Of a stretch of DNA of 64,000 bases, positions 45,739 to 54,907 are shown piece by piece; the first letter of the stretch is position 1; the number at the start of each line of letters is the position of its first letter. The notes beneath the pieces are model-generated. The model was given only the letters and a program-made list of their open reading frames with translations, searched no databases and was not told the origin of the DNA. The translations under genes were made by a program, and so were the position numbers. The stretch comes from Methylobacter tundripaludum (GTDB lineage: Bacteria > Pseudomonadota > Gammaproteobacteria > Methylococcales > Methylomonadaceae): the NCBI RefSeq assembly GCF_002934365.1, contig NZ_PTIY01000003.1:186001-250000 (forward strand). The letters are read 5' to 3'.

Positions 45739-47646
45739 GCGTCAATGGGGCTCCAGTTATATGCCGGAGAATGCAGGAGTTGAATCTGTTATTGCAGCGC
45801 TTAAGAAATTTGCTTCAATGAGGCCCGGCTATATGCCGGAGAATGCCCTCTCATGAGTGCTTCGCAGCGCGTACCGGCTCTGCTTCAATGAGGCTCCGGC
45901 TATATGCCGGAGAATGCACACGGATTATGACGGGGACAACAACAAAGCAATAAGCTTCAATGAGGCTCCGGCTATATGCCGGAGAATGCAACCCATGTTT
46001 TTGCGAGTTTCTTTTAGTCGCTCGGCTTCAATGAGGCTCCGGCTATATGCCGGAGAATGCGAGCGTGTTAGCCTGGGATTGGGATCATGGCCAGCTTGCT
46101 TCAATGAGGCTCCGGCTATATGCCGGAGAATGCTGACCGACTACCTCGAACTCTACAAACGCTTGGCGCTTCAATGAGGCTCCGGCTATATGCCGGAGAA
46201 TGCGGGAACGCTTGGCGTTGCGTTTTCCGCGCGACAAAAGCTTCAATGAGGCTCCGGCTATATGCCGGAGAATGCGGCACGGTCGGCGACCCGATACCAC
46301 TAGGCTACGAGTTGCTTCAATGAGGCTCCGGCTATATGCCGGAGAATGCTGCACCGTCCCATCCACGCACAACGCGATGCTTAGGAGCTTCAATGAGGCT
46401 CCGGCTATATGCCGGAGAATGCCGCAGCCGAGCTGAGCAAGCGAATGATGGCGGTCAAGCTTCAATGAGGCTCCGGCTATATGCCGGAGAATGCCCTGCT
46501 TAATAGGCAGTTCTTCTTGCTAGATGACGTGCTTCAATGAGGCTCCGGCTATATGCCGGAGAATGCGATTGTTGACGCAAAAATTCAGCCTGAATTTCAG
46601 AAAAGCTTCAATGAGGCTCCGGCTATATGCCGGAGAATGCGGTCGCTCAAGCCGAGCTGTTCCAGGACATGCAAGAGCTTCAATGAGGCTCCGGCTATAT
46701 GCCGGAGAATGCTCACACGTTTTTAATTTTTAAAATCCATTCTCCGATGCTTCAATGAGGCTCCGGCTATATGCCGGAGAATGCTTGGTCGATTGTTCGG
46801 CGCCGATTTTTTCATCCCGGGCTTCAATGAGGCTCCGGCTATATGCCGGAGAATGCGACACAGCAGACGACCGGCCAACCACACCCGTATTGCTTCAATG
46901 AGGCTCCGGCTATATGCCGGAGAATGCAGCACCGCCATTTTCACAAAAGTTTCCCAGGTTGACTGCTTCAATGAGGCTCCGGCTATATGCCGGAGAATGC
47001 TCCCTGGCGCATGTGGATATAAACGCGTTAATGTCGCTTCAATGAGGCTCCGGCTATATGCCGGAGAATGCTACACGCTATCGGTATGAAAGTCGGAGGC
47101 GGTGCCGCTTCAATGAGGCTCCGGCTATATGCCGGAGAATGCCAAAACTAAAGATATAGTTAATGTTTTTAAATGTCGGCTTCAATGAGGCTCCGGCTAT
47201 ATGCCGGAGAATGCAAGTGCCAGATTTGAAAGGGGAAAAGCTCTTTAAGTGCTTCAATGAGGCTCCGGCTATATGCCGGAGAATGCGCCGCACGCGCGGC
47301 TGCATTACGGCTGATCCGTATTGCTTCAATGAGGCTCCGGCTATATGCCGGAGAATGCCCCACGAGCAGAGAACTTAATTAGGTCATCGATTGTTGCTTC
47401 AATGAGGCTCCGGCTATATGCCGGAGAATGCCTTGGTTCTGTGATAGCCAAATGGATGTTTTAACTGGCTTCAATGAGGCTCCGGCTATATGCCGGAGAA
47501 TGCCAAGTGCTATCGCTTGTTAAGTTAGCGAGTGACAGTGCTTCAATGAGGCTCCGGCTATATGCCGGAGAATGCCCGCTGAGGCGCTGGATAAGTGGGA
47601 GCCGCGCATAGCTTCAATGAGGCTCCGGCTATATGCCGGAGAATGC
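45739..47646 (-). CRISPR. Type I-G CRISPR array, 27 repeats / 26 spacers
   Basis: A 36-bp repeat recurs 27 times with 34-38-base spacers. On the minus strand it begins GCATTCTCCGGC, has a 7-bp stem (CTCCGGC/GCCGGAG) with loop ATATA, and ends CCTCATTGAAGC, giving an ATTGAA(A/G)C-type 3' handle. Repeats start at 45739, 45812, 45882, 45954, 46025, 46098, 46168, 46240, 46314, 46387, 46459, 46531, 46605, 46677, 46749, 46821, 46892, 46965, 47036, 47107, 47179, 47251, 47323, 47396, 47468, 47540 and 47611. The two at the low-coordinate end are degenerate (substitutions in the first, a one-base deletion in the second), marking the trailer end. The leader is therefore at 47647-47855 next to cas2. Confidence 0.98.
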
Positions 47647-47855
47647 AGCCCGCTCTGGAGGCCTTGATTTGCCTGGCCTGCGCGGGCTGTTTGCGAGAGC
47701 TGCTTTACAGCGCCTTGCAACTGTACACAAAAAACCGCCTGCCGAATAGCCGTTTTTCATAACATACTGATTTTTAAAGAGCCATCCGTCTGCGAACGCT
47801 GACGCCATTTTGCGCGCCACTACAGCGCTCGTCAACCGGCGGCAGACAATCCGCA
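47647..47855 (-). promoter_or_regulatory. CRISPR leader
   Basis: 209 bases between the leader-proximal repeat and the cas2 stop. On the minus strand it contains TTTAAAAATCAG, GTATGTTATG and GGTTTTTTGTG, an AT-rich pattern usual for leaders. It should carry the pre-crRNA promoter and integration signals. A 75-codon frame across it is not credible as a gene. Confidence 0.75.
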
Positions 47856-48152
47856 TCAGACGATCACCGGCTGGCGTTCCTGCACTTCAAACGACTTGCC
47901 TAAACTCACCACCGACGGCTTGACGGTTTCCGCAGGACCGATATTCATGATCAAAATATGATCTTCGCTGTGATGAATGATGCCGTCCAGCAAGGCGATC
48001 AGTTCGGCATGGCGTTTGCGGCTTAACCGGCATTGAAACACCGACAGTTGCAGCCAGTCGCCGTAGCCTTTCATCAGCCGAAACACCCGCCGCCAGCGTT
48101 TAGCGTCGTGAATGTCGTAAGTGACGATGTAAAGATGTTCGTAATTAGCCAT
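47856..48152 (-). CDS. cas2: CRISPR adaptation protein Cas2
   Basis: 98-residue ferredoxin-fold protein that bridges two Cas1 dimers in the spacer integrase. The N-terminal beta strand YIVTYDIHDAKRWRRVF carries the conserved Asp, and LQLSVFQCRLS is the second core strand. It lies between the leader and the cas4-cas1 fusion, separated from the latter by 94 bases that contain a palindromic repeat. No Shine-Dalgarno is evident. Confidence 0.96.
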   Translation of the reverse strand: MANYEHLYIVTYDIHDAKRWRRVFRLMKGYGDWLQLSVFQCRLSRKRHAELIALLDGIIHHSEDHILIMNIGPAETVKPSVVSLGKSFEVQERQPVIV

Positions 48153-48177
48153 TAGTCTGGAAACCGTGGGTAGGCGT

Positions 48178-48224
48178 GTGGAAACCGCTCATACTTCGAC
48201 AGGCTTAGCACGGACGGTTTCCAC
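48178..48224. repeat. Palindromic repeat between cas2 and cas4-cas1
   Basis: GTGGAAACCG (48178-48187) and CGGTTTCCAC (48215-48224) enclose ACTTCGACAGGCTTAGCACGG, a member of the TTCGACA(A/G)GCT family. It lies in the only sizeable gap of the adaptation module. Confidence 0.65.
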
Positions 48225-48246
48225 GCTTCGACTGATTTGTCTGGAA

Positions 48247-49965
48247 TTAGCGGGTGGTGAAATTAGGGTACTCCTGCAATTCGCCGAGCAGATAGCGCCC
48301 GAACAGCCGCGCCTGAATCTCGAACAAGCGCCGGTAATTAACCTTGTACCCGAACACCGGATGAGTGATTTCCTGGCTCAAGCGCCGTTCGAACGCCGCG
48401 ATAAAACGCTTGCGCCCGGCATCGGTCAGGGCGACGCTGCCGGCCGCGCTGATAAAATCGCTGGGCCGCACTTCGCCGTTGTTGATGGCTTGCAACACCA
48501 CCGAATCGGCGATTATCGGCCGGAACGGTTCCATGATATCCAGCGCCAATGCCGGACGGCCGTAACGCGGCTGGTGGTAAAAGCCGCGATAGGCGTCCAG
48601 GCCGACGGCGGTTAAATTGACCGTCCAGGTGCGCACCAGCAGCGAGTACGCAAACGACAGCAAGGCATTGACCGGATCGGTCGGCGGCCTGCGGTTGCGG
48701 GTGGTAAAGTCGAAACTCATCTGGCGGCTGTCGTCCGGCTTTTTAATCAGCCGGTCGAAAGCGCCGAAATACAAGGCCGCCGCCGAACCTTCAAAACCTA
48801 ACAATTGCTGCAAATCCGCCGCCCGTTGCGTTTTATCGGCCAGGACTTTCAGCTGATCCAGCAGTTCGTCCGGTTTGTCGTCCAGCCGCCAGTTGCGGCG
48901 CAGCAGCGTCCGGCAATTCTGGATTTTGGCGCGCACCAGGTTGCGGGCAACCGCCAGACAGAATTTGTCGTCGAAACTGGCGCGGTACTGGGCGGTGCGC
49001 AGTTCGACGTTTTTATGGCCGGTGCCGACGGTGTGGCCGAAAAACCAGCCGCCGAAGCTGTGCCAACTGACCGGAATGTCGCGTTTCATCAAGTCCTGCA
49101 AACACGGCGTGGTGATGTAAACGTTGCCCATAACCACGACTTGCGAGGTATCCAGCAAGCGCACGGTCTGCACTTTTTCGTCGTCGATACTGATTTCCAG
49201 CTCCTCGGCTTTTTTGGCGACTTTGGCTTTATAGGCCTGCACGTAGACCGGCATGGCCTCGTCGCGCATCACCGCCAGCGGCCTGGGTTCGATGGCGGCA
49301 TTATGCAGATAATTGACCTCGTCCGGCAGACAAATGCCGACCAGCGAACAGGCGGGGCATTTCGGGCTGTCCTGCAACGGCGGCGGGATATGGCCGCCGG
49401 TCGCAATCAAACGCAAACCGTTGATGGCGTTAAAGGTCAGTTGGCGCAGTTCGTCATCGAACGCCACCCGCACCCGCTCGCGGCTTTGCACAAAATACAA
49501 CACGCCCTCTTCGCAAACATAGCCGTGCTCTTGTAACACCAGGCCCTGCACGCATAATTGCACGCGTTCGGGATCGTAAGCGCCGCGCGCCACATGCGGC
49601 CGCTTGCCGCGTTTGTAATCGACCGGCGTGACTTCGCCCTCCTCCGCTTCGATCAAATCCAGTTTGGCGATCAGCCCCAAGCGGTTGGACGACAAGGTAA
49701 TGGAGCGGCCGTGAAGTTTTTCCTGCTCAAGTTCGTCGGCGACCGGAAAATCCTTAGCCGGCCGGTCGACGCGGCGATGGGCGTGGTCGCCTTCCACGGT
49801 ATCCGCCGACGCCTCCCATTCGCCCTGCACCCATTCCAGATAGGCCAGACGCGGGCAATATTGGTATTCGTTGATCATCCGCGCCGGCAGTAACGGCATA
49901 TCGCCGCTGAGTTCCGGGAACGGCATCGGCAGTTCGAGTTGAATGTAGGGTTGATTGTCAGTCAT
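48247..49965 (-). CDS. cas4-cas1: Cas4-Cas1 fusion protein
   Basis: From the ATG at 49963-49965 the protein has 572 residues. The N-terminal ~200 are Cas4: a first FeS cysteine in YQYCPRLAYLEW, the RecB-type nuclease motif VDYKRGK, and a C-terminal Cys set in CPACSLVGIC. The rest is Cas1: GNVYITTPCLQDLM, the metal-binding Glu in GFEGSAAALYF, His in GFYHQPRYGRPALALD, then the final acidic ligand region. Cas4-Cas1 fusions are typical of subtype I-G (formerly I-U). Cas4 trims prespacers and sets PAM-dependent orientation; Cas1 integrates them. No strong Shine-Dalgarno is seen. Confidence 0.96.
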   Translation of the reverse strand: MTDNQPYIQLELPMPFPELSGDMPLLPARMINEYQYCPRLAYLEWVQGEWEASADTVEGDHAHRRVDRPAKDFPVADELEQEKLHGRSITLSSNRLGLIAKLDLIEAEEGEVTPVDYKRGKRPHVARGAYDPERVQLCVQGLVLQEHGYVCEEGVLYFVQSRERVRVAFDDELRQLTFNAINGLRLIATGGHIPPPLQDSPKCPACSLVGICLPDEVNYLHNAAIEPRPLAVMRDEAMPVYVQAYKAKVAKKAEELEISIDDEKVQTVRLLDTSQVVVMGNVYITTPCLQDLMKRDIPVSWHSFGGWFFGHTVGTGHKNVELRTAQYRASFDDKFCLAVARNLVRAKIQNCRTLLRRNWRLDDKPDELLDQLKVLADKTQRAADLQQLLGFEGSAAALYFGAFDRLIKKPDDSRQMSFDFTTRNRRPPTDPVNALLSFAYSLLVRTWTVNLTAVGLDAYRGFYHQPRYGRPALALDIMEPFRPIIADSVVLQAINNGEVRPSDFISAAGSVALTDAGRKRFIAAFERRLSQEITHPVFGYKVNYRRLFEIQARLFGRYLLGELQEYPNFTTR

Positions 49966-50362
49966 TTTGTAATACAATCCGTCTTATTGAAACATTACTA
50001 ACCATGCAGCGAATCGGAAATCAGGCCAATCGCTGGAAACTTACTCCCTCTCCTGATGGATGCCTACATGGATGTAGGCAGTAGAGCAACGCAGGAGCAG
50101 TTGCCGAGAGGGCCGGGGTGAGGAGATATAATCAGTTCGTTTCTTTTTATTCCCCCTCACCCTACCCTCCAATGGCGTTAAGTTAAGCCGTTCGTGGTGA
50201 GCGTGTCGAACCATGAGCGGCTTAACGACTTGTTCCGCTCACCCTTCGACACGCTCAGGGCGAACGGAACAAGTCTTAACTTAACGGCATTGCCCTACCC
50301 TCCCCCGCTGGCGAGGAATGTTGCGCTTTGCACTGAATAGTCATAAACATTAGGAGATTAAA
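49966..50362. other. Repeat-rich gap between cas4-cas1 and the toxin-antitoxin pair
   Basis: No gene. From 50046 to about 50125 it holds a dispersed repeat of the CCCTCTCCTGATGGATG ... GTAGAGCAA ... GAGAGGGCCGGGGTGAGG type. From 50160 to 50303 it holds a nested palindromic, MITE-like element listed separately. The promoter of the toxin-antitoxin operon should lie at 50310-50355. Confidence 0.6.
50171..50292. mobile_element. MITE-like nested palindrome with 11-bp flanking direct repeat
   Basis: Outer arms (AATGGCGTTAAGTTAAG at 50171-50187 and its near-complement at 50275-50291) match at 16 of 17 positions. Inside are two further hairpins, 50184-50223 and 50227-50275, both carrying TTCGACA-family sequence. 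The element is flanked by CCCTACCCTCC at 50160-50170 and 50293-50303. Without one copy and the element, the flanks rejoin into a common CCCTCACCCT-type repeat, as expected for insertion with target duplication. Confidence 0.65.
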
Positions 50363-50665
50363 ATGTCCGCAATCAGCCTGCGCCTACCCAATGACATTGA
50401 AGCCAATCTCAAAGCCGAAGCCCGACTGGAAGGCAAAACCCAATCCGAAATTGCCCGGCTGGCGATCACGGAATACCTGGCCCGCCGCGAGAAAGAGCGG
50501 TTTATGGCGGAGCTGGTTGCAGAAATGCGCACAGCCTACTCCAACCCGGAAATTCGCCGCGAAGCACTGGAAATAGCCGAGGACTTGGTTGACGACGGCC
50601 TGGATGCCATCATTGCCGGCGAACGCGCCGCCGGTATCGACCCTGATGAAAAGTGGTGGCGGTGA
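50363..50665 (+). CDS. RHH (CopG-type) antitoxin of a MazF-like pair
   Basis: 100 residues. The N-terminal AISLRLPNDIEANLKAEARL is a ribbon-helix-helix DNA-binding domain, followed by a helical, acidic C-terminal half that should wrap the toxin. TAGGAG lies upstream of the ATG. Its stop overlaps the toxin ATG (TGATG). It stands on the plus strand, opposite to all cas genes around it, and probably autoregulates with the toxin. Confidence 0.85.
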   Translation: MSAISLRLPNDIEANLKAEARLEGKTQSEIARLAITEYLARREKERFMAELVAEMRTAYSNPEIRREALEIAEDLVDDGLDAIIAGERAAGIDPDEKWWR

Positions 50666-51006
50666 TGAAACGCGGCGAAATCTGGGTCGGCAACCTTAAT
50701 CCATCGCGAGGCCGAGAAATCGGAAAAATCCGCCCGGTTTTGATCATCCAGTCCGACGAGTTGGGCGAAGACATTACGCCGATGCTGGTGATTTTGCCGC
50801 TGTCCACTCAGATATATCCCGCATTTAAGCGTTGGCGAGTGACCATTAATGCCCGAGGCCGTCTGCTGAAACCCTGCCAAATCGTCACCGACCAACCCCG
50901 AGCACTGGATCGAAACCGCTTCGGCGAAGGCCCGCTGGCAACCCTGACCGCCGAGGAAATGGCGGCGGTGGAGAAGAGTTTGCTGGGGGTGATGGGGATG
51001 TTGTGA
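50665..51006 (+). CDS. MazF/PemK-family mRNA interferase toxin
   Basis: 113 residues from the ATG at 50665. MKRGEIWVGNLNPSRG and KIRPVLIIQSD are the conserved MazF/PemK N-terminal motifs, with the catalytic Arg in RPVLII; QIVTDQPRALDRNRF and LATLTAEEMAAVE form the usual C-terminal half. It appears intact, unlike the RelE and PIN remnants at 31.5-32.4 kb. It sits between the CRISPR interference and adaptation genes. Its target sequence is unknown. Confidence 0.88.
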   Translation: MKRGEIWVGNLNPSRGREIGKIRPVLIIQSDELGEDITPMLVILPLSTQIYPAFKRWRVTINARGRLLKPCQIVTDQPRALDRNRFGEGPLATLTAEEMAAVEKSLLGVMGML

Positions 51007-51093
51007 AGGCAATTGAGCCGATAGCTGTCGCCCGATGGTAATGTATCGGTAGCTTGATGCATTTGAATTACAGACCAGTTTATTCCCCATGCC

Positions 51094-52011
51094 TTAATGC
51101 TTCTGCCAAACGAGCTGAGCAGGCCGGAAAATCCCATAACCTTGCCCAAATTCCGAACGTATTGATTTGTATAACGCATTAACGCCGCGCTGACACAGGT
51201 TTGTATCGTCACTCAATTCCGAGGTCAACAGCGTTTTTAAAACATCCAGACTGATTGGAACTTGCCATAGCGGCCATTGGAAAACGTTTTCGCGTTTGAT
51301 GCGGACGAATCCGCTGGTGCTCAGACGGCCGTTTTTGTCGGGAAATACCGGAAATAACGGGAGAGCTTCCAGCGCCAGACGAATGGCGGCACTGACGCTT
51401 GTCGGCGTCTCGTCTCCAGGTTTTTTGTGGCGCAACGCATACATCCTTTCTGCTGCTGGATCCCAGCCTAATGCATGTTGTTTATCGCGATAAAGCCAAG
51501 GCCCGAACAAGGCTTCATTGAGCTTTTCAGTCTGATCCTTGCGATAGGTTTCGACCAACTCCAAGGCGCTAGTCAAAAACTTTTGCTGCCCGGATGTCAT
51601 ATAAAACGCCGTGGGTTTAACTAAACCTTTGGCGTTATCTACCGCCATTTCAGATGCGAAAGCGGCCAAATAGTCGCAAAAACGTCTGTCTCCAACGCTT
51701 GCATCATCGACACTCTTTTGTAATGTTTCTTGGTACTGTTCCCTAGCAATACGCACATCCCCGCTCCAGGCAAAAACATCCGTAGACTGTTTACCAAGAT
51801 GTTCACCCAGCAAAGCAACCAATGTTTCCTTGTTTATATCTTCAGGCACAGTCAACACCGCAAACCAATCGTCACGCCGCCGCCAAGCCAATTTGGCCAG
51901 GGCTAAAGCCTCGATTTCCGCGCACAAGCGCAATAAACCAAAGGCTGCCAATGCACCGATTGGACTGCTGCCGGTAAGCCCGGTCAGTTCTATTTCAGTC
52001 GTTCCGCTCAT
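51094..52011 (-). CDS. Type I-G Cas8u2 candidate (GSU0052-like / Cas3-extension family)
   Basis: 305 residues from the ATG at 52009-52011 (GGGAGAG Shine-Dalgarno). The start ELTGLTGSSPIGALAAFGLLRL resembles the opening of Csx17/GSU0052-type proteins that head type I-U/I-G effector large subunits. It follows cas3 with a 17-base overlap and is last in the csb1-csb2-cas3 interference operon. By position it should be the large subunit of Cascade, recognising PAM and recruiting Cas3, perhaps with a fused small-subunit role. Family naming (Cas8u2, Csb3, Cas3-extension) is uncertain. No catalytic motif is visible. Confidence 0.75.
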   Translation of the reverse strand: MSGTTEIELTGLTGSSPIGALAAFGLLRLCAEIEALALAKLAWRRRDDWFAVLTVPEDINKETLVALLGEHLGKQSTDVFAWSGDVRIAREQYQETLQKSVDDASVGDRRFCDYLAAFASEMAVDNAKGLVKPTAFYMTSGQQKFLTSALELVETYRKDQTEKLNEALFGPWLYRDKQHALGWDPAAERMYALRHKKPGDETPTSVSAAIRLALEALPLFPVFPDKNGRLSTSGFVRIKRENVFQWPLWQVPISLDVLKTLLTSELSDDTNLCQRGVNALYKSIRSEFGQGYGIFRPAQLVWQKH

Positions 52012-54907
52012 TTTTACTCTCCCATTCCGAACGTTGCTGATCGGCCAAGCGCACAATGGTTTCCAGAAAAGCCAAGCCCCAATAACCGTAACGCCTGACC
52101 ATTCGCCAGAACAGTTCTATCCAGCCGGAATCAAGTTTTTCCAGACCATGCCCGCCGATCAACTGAAAGTTTTGGCCGTTGAATACGAAATTTATTTCGG
52201 TTCCATCATCTTCGACAGCAGGCATATAAGGCCGACCCCGTCCGTGATGGCTTCCTGCCAAATATTGCGCCAATTCCGGGTCATGTAACTCGGCAAGCAA
52301 TTGCGGATATTGGCGTAATAAAGCGACGCTGTAACATTCGTGGCGTTGGCCTTGAGGATATTCTGCCTGCTTCTGCGCAGTTTGCCGGGCGCGCCGGTCA
52401 GTAGCGTTCATCGCGCTTTTGGCTAAAAGACGTTCGTGTTTGCAACTGCCGCCCTGCAATAGCGCTTGAAAACGAGGGTCGGCTTTACCCAAGTCATGAA
52501 ACAATGCCGCTTGTTCAATGATTGTTGACAGCGTGGGCGTAAGGCCGATGCCGTCGGCAAAATAACGCGCCGTTTTTGCCACTCCCCGACAATGGCTTTC
52601 CAGCGATATTTCCCGGCTCATGGATGTGGAATCGTCGTCATCCACCAGGGTTTGCGCTACGTTTTTCTTTTCGGTTAATACCACGCCCCGGATCGCATCG
52701 AGTGATGGGTAAGGCGTTTCGCTACGCTTGCCGGTCAATAATGCGGTCATCGCTTCCCGAACAGTCAGGCGTAGCATTTCGTTGTTCAGCGCAAGCTGTA
52801 AAACTTCATCGTATAAGCATGACGGCGCTTCGCCTTCTTCGAGACGACTCTGCCATTGCTTTATCCGCTTTTGTATTTCGGCGATTAAATCCGGCTGTTC
52901 ACTGTCGAACCAATCCTCTACCAGATTAGGATGCAGCCGCAGATAATGTTTGCCGCGCCGTTCCTGGCATCGGTCTTCGGCGACATCTGTTACCGCAGTC
53001 GTGCAGGCCGGAAACCAACCGAAGTCATCCGTGCCGTTGTAACTCGTCGGCAAGACCACAATATTGCCGGGCTTGATGCCGCCGGCATCGGCAACCGCGC
53101 CGCCGTCTTTGCCTTTCCAGATATAAACAGGCTTCCCTTTTTGGTTTTCCCGCCCCCGCTCTTCCTTATCCGCACTACCCTCGAGATCGATGACATCGGC
53201 ATCCACTTCATGACGCAAAAATGCTTTCAGCGCATATAAGGGAATCGATAAGGTTTCGTGCGCGGCAGGCGCCATGGCTTGTAGCGTGGCATTTAGCGCC
53301 GAAAGGTTATCCCGGCTGATTTCTTCCGGCAAGTCGGCTCGCCAAACCAGTTGCACATCTTCCTCTTGGCTGTTTGGGCCATGCAGCAGTAAGGCCGAAT
53401 CGGGCGATAACGATGGGCAGGGCGAAGTCTGAACCAAAGCATCAAGATGCGCAGGCAGCAATACCGGCGCATGAGCTTGCTGCATATTAAAAGGCTTTAA
53501 ATCAACCGACGCCAACAACGTGTTGAGGGCTTGTATGCCAAAATCGAGTTGTTTGTTTTTTTCACCTTTAATTTTGGTACTGTTCTCATTAAGCCACTTC
53601 CAAGTTTTCGGTAGTGCTTCGCCATAAATGGGATCGTCTTTGTTTGCTTTAGCGTAGAACACTGCCGCCCGGCAATGCGGCCTTTGACCCAAACGGTTAA
53701 GGCGGCCAAAACGTTGCCGTAAGGCATCCAATGAAGCGGCTTCGGTGAGCAAGGCATCGAAATCCAGATCTGCGCCGACTTCAATGGTTTGGGTGGCAAC
53801 GACAAACAACGGTTCGCTATTATCTTGAGGCTTGCGGCCTGACTTCATACGCGGTAAATGGTGCACCAACAAATTATCGCGATCCGTCGCCCGGATTCTG
53901 CCGGTCAGCAAAATCGTGTCGGTTTTTTTGCGCAATAACTCGAATATGCTGCGGGCGGTCGCCACCCGATTGACAACGATGCCAATCACAGGATATTCAC
54001 CGGTTGACGGCAAATTGTTAAAAATTTCCAGCGTATCCAGCGCCTTTTTTGCCAACGTGTTGGCTAAAATATTGGTATCTTCCGTTGCCTTGATTTCCAC
54101 TAGCTCAGCAGGCTTAGAGCAAACCAGCCTTTGATTCAATAACGAGTGCTGATAATCGTCTTCTTGTAAACTAAAAGTATGCTGCTGTTCGTTCGGCGTG
54201 GCGGTCATTTGCACGACGGCATTGGGCAGCTTAATTGGTTTTTCGCACCATTGCTCCGCCCGGTAACGATCAATGGCGGCCAAGGTTTCCAAAAACGGCT
54301 GGGATAAATGGGCCTCATCCAGCAGAATCAAACTATCCATAGCCGTCAGCGCCGCATGGATGGGCCGCATATTAGCGCTTACGCCATAGCCTCTGAATAA
54401 CAGCCGCGAACCCAATTGATCAACCGTGGTAAGAATAATCGCGGGTTGCAACGGATTACTTATGAACGTTCGTTCAAGCGGCATGCCGCCGCGCAACCTG
54501 ATGACCTGCAAAGGCTCTTTGTCTTTATCTTCTGCCTGCTGTGTACCTGCCAATTCAAGCAAACGCGAAGCGGCTACGCCCAAAATACCGTCCTTGCCCA
54601 TATTGTCTTTCAAGTGTTTTGCGACTTGCTCGGAGCGCTCGTAGGCCTCATCGACTATCAAACGCCTGTCCACCACAAAATAAATCCGGCGCGGCGCGAA
54701 GCGCTGGTCGCTAGGTTTGGTCGCTTCATAGATCAAATGGAACAAAGCAACATCCAGCGCTGCTGTTTTTCCGGACGAGGTAGGTAAGTTCAACGCATCA
54801 GGCCAGCGGCCTTGTTCGCAAAGTTGCTTAGCCAGACGCGATTGCCAAGGAAACGGCGAACGGTCATGCAAGGCCTGAAAGAAAGCATCGAAATCATTTG
54901 CCTGCAT
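51995..54907 (-). CDS. cas3: Cas3 helicase-nuclease with C-terminal HD domain
   Basis: 970 residues from the ATG at 54905-54907 (AAGGAG). Helicase motifs in order: PTSSGKTAA (Walker A, about 42-50), LLDEAHLS (DEAH box), QMTATP, and QRFGRLNRLG in domain 2. The HD nuclease is C-terminal: CRGVAKTARYFADGIG, AALFHDLGKADPRF and GSHHGRG. The HD after the helicase is the reverse of most type I Cas3 proteins and is usual for I-U/I-G. It overlaps csb2 by 14 bases and the Cas8u2 candidate by 17. It degrades target DNA after Cascade recruitment. Confidence 0.95.
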   Translation of the reverse strand: MQANDFDAFFQALHDRSPFPWQSRLAKQLCEQGRWPDALNLPTSSGKTAALDVALFHLIYEATKPSDQRFAPRRIYFVVDRRLIVDEAYERSEQVAKHLKDNMGKDGILGVAASRLLELAGTQQAEDKDKEPLQVIRLRGGMPLERTFISNPLQPAIILTTVDQLGSRLLFRGYGVSANMRPIHAALTAMDSLILLDEAHLSQPFLETLAAIDRYRAEQWCEKPIKLPNAVVQMTATPNEQQHTFSLQEDDYQHSLLNQRLVCSKPAELVEIKATEDTNILANTLAKKALDTLEIFNNLPSTGEYPVIGIVVNRVATARSIFELLRKKTDTILLTGRIRATDRDNLLVHHLPRMKSGRKPQDNSEPLFVVATQTIEVGADLDFDALLTEAASLDALRQRFGRLNRLGQRPHCRAAVFYAKANKDDPIYGEALPKTWKWLNENSTKIKGEKNKQLDFGIQALNTLLASVDLKPFNMQQAHAPVLLPAHLDALVQTSPCPSLSPDSALLLHGPNSQEEDVQLVWRADLPEEISRDNLSALNATLQAMAPAAHETLSIPLYALKAFLRHEVDADVIDLEGSADKEERGRENQKGKPVYIWKGKDGGAVADAGGIKPGNIVVLPTSYNGTDDFGWFPACTTAVTDVAEDRCQERRGKHYLRLHPNLVEDWFDSEQPDLIAEIQKRIKQWQSRLEEGEAPSCLYDEVLQLALNNEMLRLTVREAMTALLTGKRSETPYPSLDAIRGVVLTEKKNVAQTLVDDDDSTSMSREISLESHCRGVAKTARYFADGIGLTPTLSTIIEQAALFHDLGKADPRFQALLQGGSCKHERLLAKSAMNATDRRARQTAQKQAEYPQGQRHECYSVALLRQYPQLLAELHDPELAQYLAGSHHGRGRPYMPAVEDDGTEINFVFNGQNFQLIGGHGLEKLDSGWIELFWRMVRRYGYWGLAFLETIVRLADQQRSEWESKNERND

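Noticed and set aside
45857-47378. Many overlapping plus- and minus-strand ORFs with repeated peptides such as MRLRLYAGEC, ICRRM and LRHIAGASL
   Set aside because: They are translations of the CRISPR repeat and spacers, not genes.
47629-47856. 75-codon minus-strand frame between the array and cas2
   Set aside because: It lies in the leader, has no Shine-Dalgarno and runs into the first repeat; regulatory DNA explains it better.
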